A stretch of 64,000 nt of DNA, from positions 434,001-498,000 of the forward strand of contig JAXHMB010000004.1 in the NCBI GenBank assembly GCA_034521755.1, in the 5' to 3' direction. Positions 7,361 to 15,007 of the stretch are shown here, piece by piece. This stretch comes from JAXHMB01 sp034521755. GTDB taxonomy: Bacteria; Bacteroidota; Rhodothermia; Balneolales; Balneolaceae. Below the pieces are notes generated by a model, which was not told where the DNA came from, made no database searches, and worked only from the letters and a program-made list of their open reading frames with translations. The position numbers were made by a program, and so were the translations under genes. Every line of letters begins with the position of its first letter. The stretch's first letter is position 1.

Positions 7361-7454
7361 ATCTTCATAAATCGGTGCATTTTCTATTGTAGTCCAGCCT
7401 TTCCACGTTCGTATTATTTTCTCTTTTTCTTTTTCTAATTTTTTTCAAGATAGT

Positions 7455-8474
7455 TTATTTTAAATATGTACTTAGAAAATCAATTTGTGCTATACTCGAT
7501 TTATCAAATAGAAGGCTTGGATAATACAATAACCCGAAATGCCCTCCATCAATATCTACCCATTCTTTTGGCTGGTTTATGTTGTCATATACATATTTAG
7601 TCACTCGAGGGTTAGCACCATTCATTTCATCATTGGTTGCAACAACCATTAATATTGGAGCCTTTAATTGACCTGCAAATTGACCAAGGTTGAAATCATC
7701 AGGAACTTCAATGTTTGAAAATGAAACTACATTTTCCCAATGTGTGCCAAACCGACCACCATATTCAATAAACCAGTTATAGGCTGTTAAATCTGTTAAT
7801 GCAGAAGGTGTTCCTTTTTGGTCTGTCGAAACAATTGGCATTTGTTCTGTAGTTGTATGTGGTAAACTCATTATATCATCATTCAGAAGGGTTTCTTTAG
7901 CAAAAACAAATAAACTTCCATCTTTATCTTCTTTGGGAATTTCTTCACCAAAAGCTGGAATCATAGTAACAACGGCTTTAACCCTATCATCGGTTGTTCC
8001 TGCTAGGAATGCCTCACGTGAGCTCAAACTTGCCCCCCAAACGGCAATTTTATTTTCATCAATTTCGGGTTGATTTGTAATAAAATCGATAGCATCAATA
8101 TAACCTCTAGATTGAACCCAAAAATTAATTTCTTGACGTGGTTCTCCATCACTTATCCCCAAATTTCTATGATCATATAGTGCAACAGCAAAACCTGCTT
8201 CTCTGAATTTCTCCGCATATTTATCGGCTGTCATCCCGTTGATTGTAGTTGTAAATCCATGTGCCATAATTACTACTGGGCAATTATTAGATTTGTGTTC
8301 TGGCAAATAAAGCCTTCCCCTAAGCGTTGCCCCTTGTGATTCGAACTCAATATCTCTATACATTTTAGTTTCGGTTTTATCAGATTCAATTTTTTCCATT
8401 GAGTTCTGGGTTTCATTACACGCTAATAGGCTTCCTATAATGATCGTCAAGAGAACTATAGTTGAATTCTTCAT
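7455..8474 (-). CDS. Alpha/beta hydrolase lipoprotein
   Basis: A 339-residue hydrolase with a lipoprotein signal (hydrophobic stretch then LLACNE, Cys at about residue 19). The alpha/beta hydrolase core begins near residue 45. It shows an oxyanion-type MAHGFTTTINGM segment, the nucleophile elbow GASLSS, and a C-terminal GGHFGLL that supplies the catalytic histidine. It resembles the DLH/YcjY-type peptidase or esterase group. Its start lies 1 bp after the stop of the upstream PLP decarboxylase, so the two are co-transcribed and co-mobilised within the same cassette segment. Substrate unknown; the lipobox suggests envelope location. Confidence 0.85.
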   Translation of the reverse strand: MKNSTIVLLTIIIGSLLACNETQNSMEKIESDKTETKMYRDIEFESQGATLRGRLYLPEHKSNNCPVVIMAHGFTTTINGMTADKYAEKFREAGFAVALYDHRNLGISDGEPRQEINFWVQSRGYIDAIDFITNQPEIDENKIAVWGASLSSREAFLAGTTDDRVKAVVTMIPAFGEEIPKEDKDGSLFVFAKETLLNDDIMSLPHTTTEQMPIVSTDQKGTPSALTDLTAYNWFIEYGGRFGTHWENVVSFSNIEVPDDFNLGQFAGQLKAPILMVVATNDEMNGANPRVTKYVYDNINQPKEWVDIDGGHFGLLYYPSLLFDKSSIAQIDFLSTYLK

Positions 8475-8475
8475 T

Positions 8476-9966
8476 TTATTTTTTTTGTGTGGATAATTTC
8501 AAATGAGCTTTTCTTCCTTCTCGAATTATTATTTCAGCAATTTCTTTAATATCATTTTTTGAGGTTCTGAAATTCACAATACAAGCTCTTAAACAATACA
8601 TTTCATTCACCATAGCATTTGATATAAATAACTCACCACCAGATTGAAGTTCATTCAAAAGTTCTTCATTCAATTTATTCAGATAGTCATCTTCTAAGCT
8701 GTGTTTATAGTTTTTAGGAATATACCTAAATGTAGTAATGCTTAAATTTTGTGAAACTGCCTTTAATTCAGGATGCTTTTTGGCTAGGTCAAATAAAACT
8801 TCTGACAATTCAATGTCTTCATTAATTAGTTTTTCAAAGCCACTTCTTCCTACTTGTTGTAAGGTCAACCAGACTTTTAATGCTCTAAAACCACGGGAAT
8901 TTTGCATTCCAAATTCATAATAGTTTTGAGCAGTTTCCCCTTCAATACTATCAAAATTATAATATTCGGGGTGCGAACTAAACGTGTCAATTAGATGCTG
9001 CGGATTTCTCACGAGAGTACATCCTGCTTCTAGTGGGCTGTATAACCATTTATGTGGATCAAGAGCAATGGAATCCGCTTCTGAAATACCTTCAAACAAG
9101 TTCTTTAATGAGGGGATTACTGCCGCTGGAATACCGTAAGCACCATCAATATGAAACCACATATCATATTGCTTACTAATTGCTGATAGATTTTTTAGGT
9201 TGTCAACAACGCCTGTGCTTACGTCGCCTGCTGTTCCGATAACCATTAAAGGGTTACAGCCATTTTCTAAATCTTCTTTGATGGTCTCTTCTAATTTTTT
9301 TTCGTCCATTTTATTTGAAGAAGTAGTTTGTATCCATCGAATCGATTTAGTTCCTAATCCAAATAAAATCACAGCTTTTTCTATCCACGTATGGGTAGTT
9401 TCGGAACAATAAATGGTCAATTTATCGTTGGAATTCGAAATACCATCTTCTTTAATGGTTTTTGGGGCTTTTGCTGTTCTGGCAGCTAAAAAAGCTGTAA
9501 AATTTGCCATATTGCCTCCACTTACCAATAGGCCTCCATAATTTGGTGATACACCAATAAATTCCGCTAACCACTTAACAGTTTGCTTTTCAATTTCTGT
9601 AGCCATAGGGCTTAAAATATGAGCACCAACATTTGAATTTACAGATGCTGCAAGTAAATCAGCCAAGGCTCCTATCGGGGAAGCAGATGAAGTAATATAA
9701 CCTAAAAATTTAGGGTGCCCGTTAAATAATGAATGGTTGAATAATAAATCCGTTACTCTTGGTATAAGTTCTGTTGCAGGTATTCCGTTTTCTGGCAAAG
9801 ACGTGTTTCCTAATATACTTTGTAATTGACTTGGACTTTCGTTGACTGTAACAGGTTTTTTATCAATACTAGAAATAAAGTCGGAAATATCATCTATTAA
9901 TTGATGCCCGATTTTTCGAAATTCTTCTTTGTTTATTTCAATTGAATTATCTCGATTTTCAATCAT
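8476..9966 (-). CDS. Pyridoxal-phosphate-dependent decarboxylase (group II, DDC/GAD type)
   Basis: A 496-residue fold-type I PLP enzyme of normal family length. Diagnostic features are FTAFLAARTAK in the N-terminal half, WFHIDGAYGIPA (the Asp that contacts the pyridine ring) and SIALDPHKWLYSPLEAGC, with the Schiff-base lysine in DPHKW. Group II enzymes decarboxylate aromatic amino acids, glutamate or aspartate; the substrate cannot be read from sequence alone. It is the first gene after the attC at 10163-10289, with a leader of about 195 bp, and is followed at once by the alpha/beta hydrolase. A decarboxylase of this size is unusual cassette cargo. Confidence 0.92.
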   Translation of the reverse strand: MIENRDNSIEINKEEFRKIGHQLIDDISDFISSIDKKPVTVNESPSQLQSILGNTSLPENGIPATELIPRVTDLLFNHSLFNGHPKFLGYITSSASPIGALADLLAASVNSNVGAHILSPMATEIEKQTVKWLAEFIGVSPNYGGLLVSGGNMANFTAFLAARTAKAPKTIKEDGISNSNDKLTIYCSETTHTWIEKAVILFGLGTKSIRWIQTTSSNKMDEKKLEETIKEDLENGCNPLMVIGTAGDVSTGVVDNLKNLSAISKQYDMWFHIDGAYGIPAAVIPSLKNLFEGISEADSIALDPHKWLYSPLEAGCTLVRNPQHLIDTFSSHPEYYNFDSIEGETAQNYYEFGMQNSRGFRALKVWLTLQQVGRSGFEKLINEDIELSEVLFDLAKKHPELKAVSQNLSITTFRYIPKNYKHSLEDDYLNKLNEELLNELQSGGELFISNAMVNEMYCLRACIVNFRTSKNDIKEIAEIIIREGRKAHLKLSTQKK

Positions 9967-10162
9967 TATATTATATTTTGTTCTAATGTGTTACAACATT
10001 GGCATATAACCAACGCTGTTGAGGTTATTCTTGCTTCGCACGTAACTTTTATTCATGTTATTCACAAAATATTGAGGATAAAATGAAGAAATGGGAGTCA
10101 ACATCAAAGTATTAACATCAGCCTATCCTAATAATCATTAAATTTTTGGTGTTGCATTAGCC
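9967..10162 (-). promoter_or_regulatory. Cassette leader upstream of the decarboxylase
   Basis: This leader of about 195 bp, between the attC and the decarboxylase ATG, resembles the leader upstream of the osmC-like cassette gene (6049-6274). Shared blocks on the plus strand include ACATTGG, a TTAT-C-T-CTTCG stretch, TATTC and ATGAAGAAA in the same order. No ORF is conserved across them. I infer a common cassette-borne promoter or 5' untranslated region; exact -35/-10 boxes cannot be assigned. Confidence 0.35.
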
Positions 10163-10289
10163 CTATAACGACCCACCGCATAAGGGGTGGGACATATTAC
10201 ACTTTTAATTTAACAGACAGAACCAGTACCGCAAGGGCAGAGAATGTAACCCAAGTGCGAGTCCTGTCCCCTTGATGCGGTGGTTAGGT
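10163..10289 (-). other. attC site of the amidohydrolase cassette
   Basis: Outer cores are CTATAAC (10163-10169) and GTTAGGT (10283-10289). The arms CCACCGCATAAGGGG (10173-10187) and CCCCTTGATGCGGTGG (10268-10283) are complementary except for one extra base, the attC extra-helical base. In cassette orientation the inner core ACCTAAC is the exact complement of GTTAGGT at the 5' boundary of the same cassette (11478-11484), as expected for an intact cassette. Length 127 bp. Confidence 0.9.
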
Positions 10290-10343
10290 GGTTTTATAGG
10301 AAGTTACTCTACCCTAAAATTATGCTATACTTTATCGGACAAA

Positions 10344-11423
10344 TTAATCGAACCATGGTGCTCGATTAGAAAAGATAAATTTTTGCTCTTTCTTAGTTAG
10401 TTTCAGCTTTTTTATAATGTCAGATTTATATTTTCCAGGTGACCATTCAGGCCAATCCGTACCAAATAAAATTCGATCAAGACCAATCTTACGAAGTTGT
10501 TCTGTTACCTGGACATATCGGTTTTGGGGATACCAATCAGGGGATTGATTTTTATCAGTTTTTGCTGAATCTGTATTACTATTTCTTGCCGGCCTGATTA
10601 CAGCAGAGAGATCAAAATATATATTATCTCTTAAATTATTATTTGAAATGCGTTCTGCAAATACACTTAAGGCTTCATCAGTCTGTTTGTCATATCCACC
10701 CCAACCAGCTAAATGGGCAATTTGAACAGGAATATCAGGTGCTTGTGAAAGCACTTCATCGATAAAGATTTGCGCATCTTTTTTTCCATATGATTTATCC
10801 TGCGTACGCAAGTGCACCACTATACCAAGCCCCAATGAATTGGCTTTTTTAAACACTTCAGCGAGCCGTCTTACATGAGATTCGTTCCTGAAATCGACCT
10901 TTGAATTGGCTAATTGCAATTTTAAACCTCTAAATTCTTCTTTTGAGGCATTACGTTCTATTTCAACAAATGTCGAATCAGATAAAGGATTGATGCTAAA
11001 AAAGCCAACAAACTTATCGGGATGCTTTGAAATAGACTTAGCGATCCAATTATTATCTGATTTTACGGCTTTAAAATCTTGTTTTGAAGTACTTGCTTTT
11101 TGGGAGAAGAAGTATGCTGTTGAAAGTATAGCAGCCTTTTTAACGTTCTCTTCTTTCATAACTTCAATATACTGTTCAAAACCAAGAGGTGGCAATGAAT
11201 CTAGCCCATCGATTCTGTTAACAAGATATTTACGATCTCTCGAACTAAATGTATGAACATGATGATCTACAAGTTGTACATCTAAACTATCAACTGCCGG
11301 GGATTGAGCAGAATCAGAATATCTACTATAAATCTCTTTGTTTATATTTTTTGAAAGATTTGTTAAACCGATAATTAAAATACTCGAAAGAAAAATAAAA
11401 GTAATGGAGTATGCTCTATTCAT
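10344..11423 (-). CDS. Amidohydrolase_2-family metal-dependent hydrolase, membrane-anchored (cassette gene)
   Basis: A 359-residue protein with one N-terminal hydrophobic segment (residues about 7-25) that acts as a signal anchor. It then has a TIM-barrel amidohydrolase_2 domain: DHHVHTF supplies the HxH metal ligands of strand 1, QIAHLAGWGG a barrel histidine, and LFGTDWPEW the late aspartate of the active site. Relatives are decarboxylases or hydrolases of cyclic or aromatic acids; substrate unknown. It is flanked by two attC sites with matching cores (11478-11607 and 10163-10289), so it is a textbook one-gene cassette with a short 55-bp leader. The strand agrees with the rest of the array. 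Confidence 0.88.
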   Translation of the reverse strand: MNRAYSITFIFLSSILIIGLTNLSKNINKEIYSRYSDSAQSPAVDSLDVQLVDHHVHTFSSRDRKYLVNRIDGLDSLPPLGFEQYIEVMKEENVKKAAILSTAYFFSQKASTSKQDFKAVKSDNNWIAKSISKHPDKFVGFFSINPLSDSTFVEIERNASKEEFRGLKLQLANSKVDFRNESHVRRLAEVFKKANSLGLGIVVHLRTQDKSYGKKDAQIFIDEVLSQAPDIPVQIAHLAGWGGYDKQTDEALSVFAERISNNNLRDNIYFDLSAVIRPARNSNTDSAKTDKNQSPDWYPQNRYVQVTEQLRKIGLDRILFGTDWPEWSPGKYKSDIIKKLKLTKKEQKFIFSNRAPWFD

Positions 11424-11477
11424 CCTGATTAGTAATTATAAATTAGTTTTATGTAAATATAGAAGATATTTTAAACC

Positions 11478-11607
11478 ACCTAACGGTCTGGCATTTAAGC
11501 GGCGGGGCGTTCCGCCGCTGGTTTAATGTAGTAAAACCGAACCAAATCAGAAACTTGGGGCAAGCACTGAACGTTCTGCCCCGTCCGCTTGAAATGCATT
11601 GTTAAGG
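11478..11607 (-). other. attC site of the first cassette
   Basis: Outer cores are ACCTAAC (11478-11484) and GTTAAGG (11601-11607). The arms GCATTTAAGCGG (11491-11502) and CCGCTTGAAATGC (11585-11597) match apart from one extra C in the right arm's complement. In cassette orientation the inner core CCTTAAC is the exact complement of the GTTAAGG at the attI junction (12217-12223), proving that both belong to the same first cassette. A further GGCGGGGCGTTCC / GAACGTTCTGCCCCGTCC pairing lies inside. Confidence 0.9.
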
Positions 11608-12216
11608 CACGGAAAGAGCCAAGAGCAACAAACCTTGCCAAAACCGGAGCTTAATTACAGCCACGAAACGTTGATTCGAACCGGCAGGCGCTGGAAAGCC
11701 TTCGATTCGAGGATTCACAACCAACGCTTATCAGCCGATTAATAGAATCAAAACCAACAGGTGGTATTAGCCAACTGTGCACAAGGGCGCCAGGGAAACC
11801 CTCAAAAAAACAAAGCAGGCCCGAGATTATTTGCAACCAACCTACAAGTGGCACCTTTTTGAAAAGGCACGCGCTCTGAACCAAACCGAATGTGAACAAC
11901 GCTGAAGGCGGCCCTTACTTACTGGCAAAAAAATTAAACAGATGAGCCGCCACCGCGCTCTTGGGAAAACCCTGAAAGTGCCTGACTTCTCCGAAAAAAC
12001 TCGGCACTTCGCGCTACCTGACGATCTTCACCAAAGGGAGGCCTGTCCCCGTTACCGGCAAATTTTTTTGAACGAACAACGTGGCGCCCCGTTTTGCTTA
12101 GGAAGGGCTTAAAAAAAGCACACCATGAAACGAGCTGGAAGCAGCGGTCTGGTTGGGATTTTTGAAGAAGCAACTAACCCGCACACCCTTTGACATAACC
12201 CCATGCGCCTGCCGGG
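11608..12216 (-). other. First integron cassette, no convincing gene
   Basis: This is the attI-proximal cassette, the position best expressed from an integron promoter. It holds two open frames in cassette orientation, 12173-11934 (79 codons) and 11899-11651 (82 codons). Neither has a recognisable domain, an obvious ribosome-binding site or convincing codon usage, and the composition is G-rich on the coding strand, unlike the A+T-rich neighbours. It may be a non-coding or RNA-producing cassette, or carry a small protein I do not recognise. Confidence 0.55.
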
Positions 12217-12260
12217 CCTTAACTTTAACTTATAGCAAGTAACTCAATTCCGGGTTCTTT
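12217..12260 (-). other. Predicted attI recombination site
   Basis: On the minus strand the sequence reads ...CTATAAGTTAAAGTTAAGG, with recombination expected between G and TTAAGG (12217-12223). It lies about 210 bp upstream of the intI start and at the 5' boundary of the first cassette, where attI sits in known integrons. The nearby GTTAAA repeat could be an accessory integrase site. The outer limit of attI cannot be fixed from sequence. Confidence 0.65.
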
Positions 12261-12318
12261 ATCAATAGCGCCTGTATAGCCGATATAATTCTATTAGCAG
12301 ACCTTTTTGTTGTTTCTG

Positions 12319-12357
12319 TTGACATAATGTCTTGACATAGTATGTTGACATAACTAC
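12319..12357 (+). repeat. Three 13-bp direct repeats upstream of intI
   Basis: TTGACATA occurs at 12319, 12332 and 12345, exactly 13 bp apart, within units TTGACATAATGTC, TTGACATAGTATG and TTGACATAACTAC. A fourth TTGACATAAC lies at 12190 just inside the first cassette. The units contain perfect -35-like TTGACA hexamers; a TATATT at 12365-12370 follows the last one at only 14 bp. They may bind IntI (as direct repeats do in attI1) or a regulator. Confidence 0.6.
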
Positions 12358-12430
12358 GGGATGTTATATTCGGCTTTTTTGTAAGGTTTTTACTCTTTGT
12401 TGGTCTTACTGACTAAAAGGAGTTAAAACT

Positions 12431-13393
12431 ATGGCCAAACCAAAGCTTATTAAACAGGTTAGAAACGAAATAAGGCGAAGAAATTATAGCTATCGCACGG
12501 AACAATCTTATGTACGCTGGATCATAAGACTCGTTAAATTCTGCGGTACAAAACATCCGCTTAATATAGAACCGGAAGAAATTACAGAATTCCTAAACCA
12601 CCTCTCTGTTACCCGGAATGTTGCTGCTTCTACTCAAAACCAGGCATTGTGCGCTATTGTTTTCCTTTATCATAAAGTGCTTGAAAAGGAACTGCCGGAA
12701 CTGAAAGAGATTAAATGGTCAAAACGCTCTAAAAAACTTCCCGTCGTTCTCACTAAAAGGGAAGTAAAAATGGTTCTCGACAGGCTCGAGGGGGTTTCCC
12801 TGTTAGTTGCTCAGCTATTATATGGTTCCGGTCTCAGAATTTCCGAAGCTCTCCGTATCAGAGTTAAAGATGTTGATTTCGAATATCAGCAACTTATAGT
12901 ACGCGATGGAAAGGGAAAAAAGGATCGAATTACAGTGCTTCCATCTGTGGTCATCGGTAAGCTGAAACAACAGGTCCAACGGATAAAAATTCTGCATGCC
13001 AAAGATAAAAAAAGAGGGTACGGCAAAACATTACTGCCTAATGCTCTGGATAAGAAATATCCTAAAGCAGCAACCCGTTTGGGATGGCAGTATCTTTTCC
13101 CTTCCAAACGTATTTCAAAAGATCCCCGGTCAGGCTTGAAACATCGATATCACATCTCCGATTCTTTTATTCAGCGGGCCGTCCGTAATGCGGTAGATCG
13201 TTCACCTATTACAAAACATGCCAGTTGTCATACATTACGACACTCTTTTGCAACACATTTGTTAATGGATGGCTATGACATTCGAACCGTACAGGAACTG
13301 CTGGGCCACAAAAATGTAAAAACTACTATGATTTATACCCATGTTTTAAACAAAGGCGGGAAGGGAGTAAAAAGCCCCGTGGATATACTCTAA
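12431..13393 (+). CDS. intI: Integron integrase (IntI-type tyrosine recombinase)
   Basis: A 320-residue tyrosine recombinase. Residues 5-85 are the SAM-like core-binding domain. The catalytic domain carries R136 (LLYGSGLRISEAL), lysines at 161-164 (GKGKKD), H267 and R270 (CHTLRHSFATHLL), H293 (LLGHKN) and nucleophile Y302 (TMIYTHVL). The IntI-specific extra patch is present at about 205-225 (ALDKKYPKAATRLGWQYLF), followed by DPRSG and a RYHISDSFIQRA block as in IntI1. This separates it from XerC/D. An AAAGGAG sequence lies 9 bp before the ATG. It is divergent from the cassette array, the standard integron layout, and it appears complete and functional. Confidence 0.96.
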   Translation: MAKPKLIKQVRNEIRRRNYSYRTEQSYVRWIIRLVKFCGTKHPLNIEPEEITEFLNHLSVTRNVAASTQNQALCAIVFLYHKVLEKELPELKEIKWSKRSKKLPVVLTKREVKMVLDRLEGVSLLVAQLLYGSGLRISEALRIRVKDVDFEYQQLIVRDGKGKKDRITVLPSVVIGKLKQQVQRIKILHAKDKKRGYGKTLLPNALDKKYPKAATRLGWQYLFPSKRISKDPRSGLKHRYHISDSFIQRAVRNAVDRSPITKHASCHTLRHSFATHLLMDGYDIRTVQELLGHKNVKTTMIYTHVLNKGGKGVKSPVDIL

Positions 13394-13722
13394 ATCGATC
13401 CATCGATCTATCTCAAATCAATTCGGCCTTAGATAAATCAGCGTGAAGAAGATGACAGAACAAAGCGTTAAGAAATAAATCATACCGCTGAGAACACAAG
13501 ACGCAAGCAACTAAAGAGAAGAAGCATTGATTTATTTTAGTAAAGTGGAGTTATCTTTAGCTGATTTATCCCTTGCCTTGACCTTTTGTTACTTTTGGGT
13601 CAAGCCAAAAGTAAAGGTATATATTAAATTAGGTCTGAAACATAGAAAAATATTTAAAATAAGGGATGGTAAAAAATATGTAAGAAACTGACTTAAAAAA
13701 TATTTTGATTAATTTCTAACGG
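13394..13722. other. Intergenic region downstream of intI
   Basis: About 330 A+T-rich bases separate intI from its own 3'-end remnant. The only clear structure is the hairpin at 13589-13614. No ORF with a recognisable domain is present. The region was probably created when a second integrase copy decayed. Confidence 0.5.
13589..13614. terminator. Perfect 10-bp hairpin downstream of intI
   Basis: TTACTTTTGG (13589-13598), a six-base loop GTCAAG, then CCAAAAGTAA (13605-13614). It is followed by GGTAT, not a T-tract, so intrinsic termination is doubtful. It could equally be a dispersed palindromic repeat or an RNA-stabilising hairpin. Confidence 0.45.
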
Positions 13723-13780
13723 CCACATGTTTTAAATAAAGGGAGAAAAAGGCATCAAAAGCCCGGTGAACCAACTATAA
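13723..13780 (+). pseudogene. Remnant of a second integrase gene 3' end
   Basis: The bases from CATGTTTTAAATAAAGG (13726) to CTATAA (13780) closely repeat the last 54 bp of intI (13340-13393). They encode HVLNKGRK then, after one extra base in the A5 run at 13746-13750, GIKSPVNQL and a stop; intI ends HVLNKGGKGVKSPVDIL. Divergence and the frameshift show that this is an old copy, not an assembly duplicate. Confidence 0.8.
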
Positions 13781-13832
13781 TTATCAATTTTTCCAACCTT
13801 CAACTTTTTACATTCAACACATAATTCTAAAA

Positions 13833-14837
13833 TTAAATAACCATCCCTATCTCAATTGCCTCCTCATTCAGCTCTTCCGCCCGCTCTCTTATCGTATCTG
13901 CAACTTCCGGATCCACCACAGCAACCAGCCCTATTCCCAGGTTAAAGGTCGCACGCATATCCTCAACGGGTACGTTACCTATACGTTGTATCAGGCTGAA
14001 TAACGGAGGTTGTTCCCAGGCTTCCCAGTTAATATCCAATTGCAGTCCTTCCGGTAAAATGCGCTTGGTGTTGCCCACAATACCGCCGCCGGTAATATGA
14101 GAAAACCCGTGTACCCCATCATGGTCGCGCAGCTTTTTGATAAGCGGAAGGTATGATTTATGAACGGCCAGCAGCGCTTCGCCTACCGTGCAGCCCAGTT
14201 TTTCTACGTGGTCGCCTACTTCATATTTGCTGAACAGCACTTTGCGCGCCAGTGAATATCCGTTGGTGTGCAGCCCGGTGCTTTTAAAGCCCAACAGCAC
14301 ATCTCCTTTTTTGATGCGGTCGCCGTTAATTATTTGGTTCCGGTCTACAATACCTACAATAGTGCCCGCCAGGTCAAATTCTCCTTCACTGTAAATGTCA
14401 GGCATCTCGGCCGTCTCCCCACCAATCAGGGCTACGCCGTTTTCTTTGCAGGCTTTGGCAAAACCGCTTACTACCTGGTAGCCAACGTCCTGTTCCAGCT
14501 TGCCGGTAGAAAAATAATCCAGAAAAAAAAGGGGATCAGCCCCGCAAACAGCTATATCGTTGATGCAGTGATTCACCAGGTCTTGGCCAACGGTATGATA
14601 TCTACCGGTCTTAAAAGCGACAATCAGCTTGGTGCCCACACCGTCCACACTGCTTACAAAAACGGGATCTTTATAACTGCCTAAATCAGGCCTGAAAAAA
14701 CCGCCAAACCCGCCAATGTTCGAAAGCACAGCATCACTGTGGGTTTCTTTTACCATGCCTTTGATAGATTCTACCATCTTTTCCCCTGCTTCTATATCAA
14801 CGCCGGCATCTTTGTATGTGTATTCTTTCTTATTCAT
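13833..14837 (-). CDS. purM: Phosphoribosylformylglycinamidine cyclo-ligase (AIR synthetase)
   Basis: A 334-residue cytosolic enzyme of de novo purine synthesis that closes the imidazole ring of FGAM with ATP to give AIR. The N-terminal YKDAGVDIEAGEKMV is the family signature that forms the ATP loop. SSVDGVGTKL, NDIAVCGADPLFFLDY and LIGGETAEMPDIY are the conserved PurM/ThiL-fold blocks, and GLHTNGYSLARK, HITGGGI and FNLGIG complete the C-terminal domain. Length is normal. It stands alone on the minus strand next to the integron, so it marks the boundary between accessory and core genome. Confidence 0.96.
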   Translation of the reverse strand: MNKKEYTYKDAGVDIEAGEKMVESIKGMVKETHSDAVLSNIGGFGGFFRPDLGSYKDPVFVSSVDGVGTKLIVAFKTGRYHTVGQDLVNHCINDIAVCGADPLFFLDYFSTGKLEQDVGYQVVSGFAKACKENGVALIGGETAEMPDIYSEGEFDLAGTIVGIVDRNQIINGDRIKKGDVLLGFKSTGLHTNGYSLARKVLFSKYEVGDHVEKLGCTVGEALLAVHKSYLPLIKKLRDHDGVHGFSHITGGGIVGNTKRILPEGLQLDINWEAWEQPPLFSLIQRIGNVPVEDMRATFNLGIGLVAVVDPEVADTIRERAEELNEEAIEIGMVI

Positions 14838-14880
14838 GTTGGTTGGAATATAAACTTCATTTTCTTACTCAATCTATCAG

Positions 14881-14946
14881 GTTATAAGTTGAAAGTTACA
14901 TGTTTTGTATCAAATTATTGTAACCTGTAACATACAACTTACAACC
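14881..14946. repeat. Imperfect inverted repeat upstream of purM
   Basis: GTTATAAGTTGAAAGTTACA (14881-14900) is largely complementary to the stretch of TGTAACATACAACTTACAAC ending near 14946, with an A+T-rich 20-bp loop. It lies between purM and the downstream end of the BstA-like gene, both on the minus strand. It may act as a terminator or be a remnant mobile palindrome. Confidence 0.45.
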
Positions 14947-15007
14947 CGGTGCGTTTTATAGAGGCAACAAAGTGATAGACTTTTCTATTTTTACTATGCG
15001 ATTTCTA

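Noticed and set aside
12190..12199. Fourth TTGACATAAC copy as part of the attI repeat array
   Set aside because: It lies inside the first cassette, off the 13-bp register, and may be coincidental.
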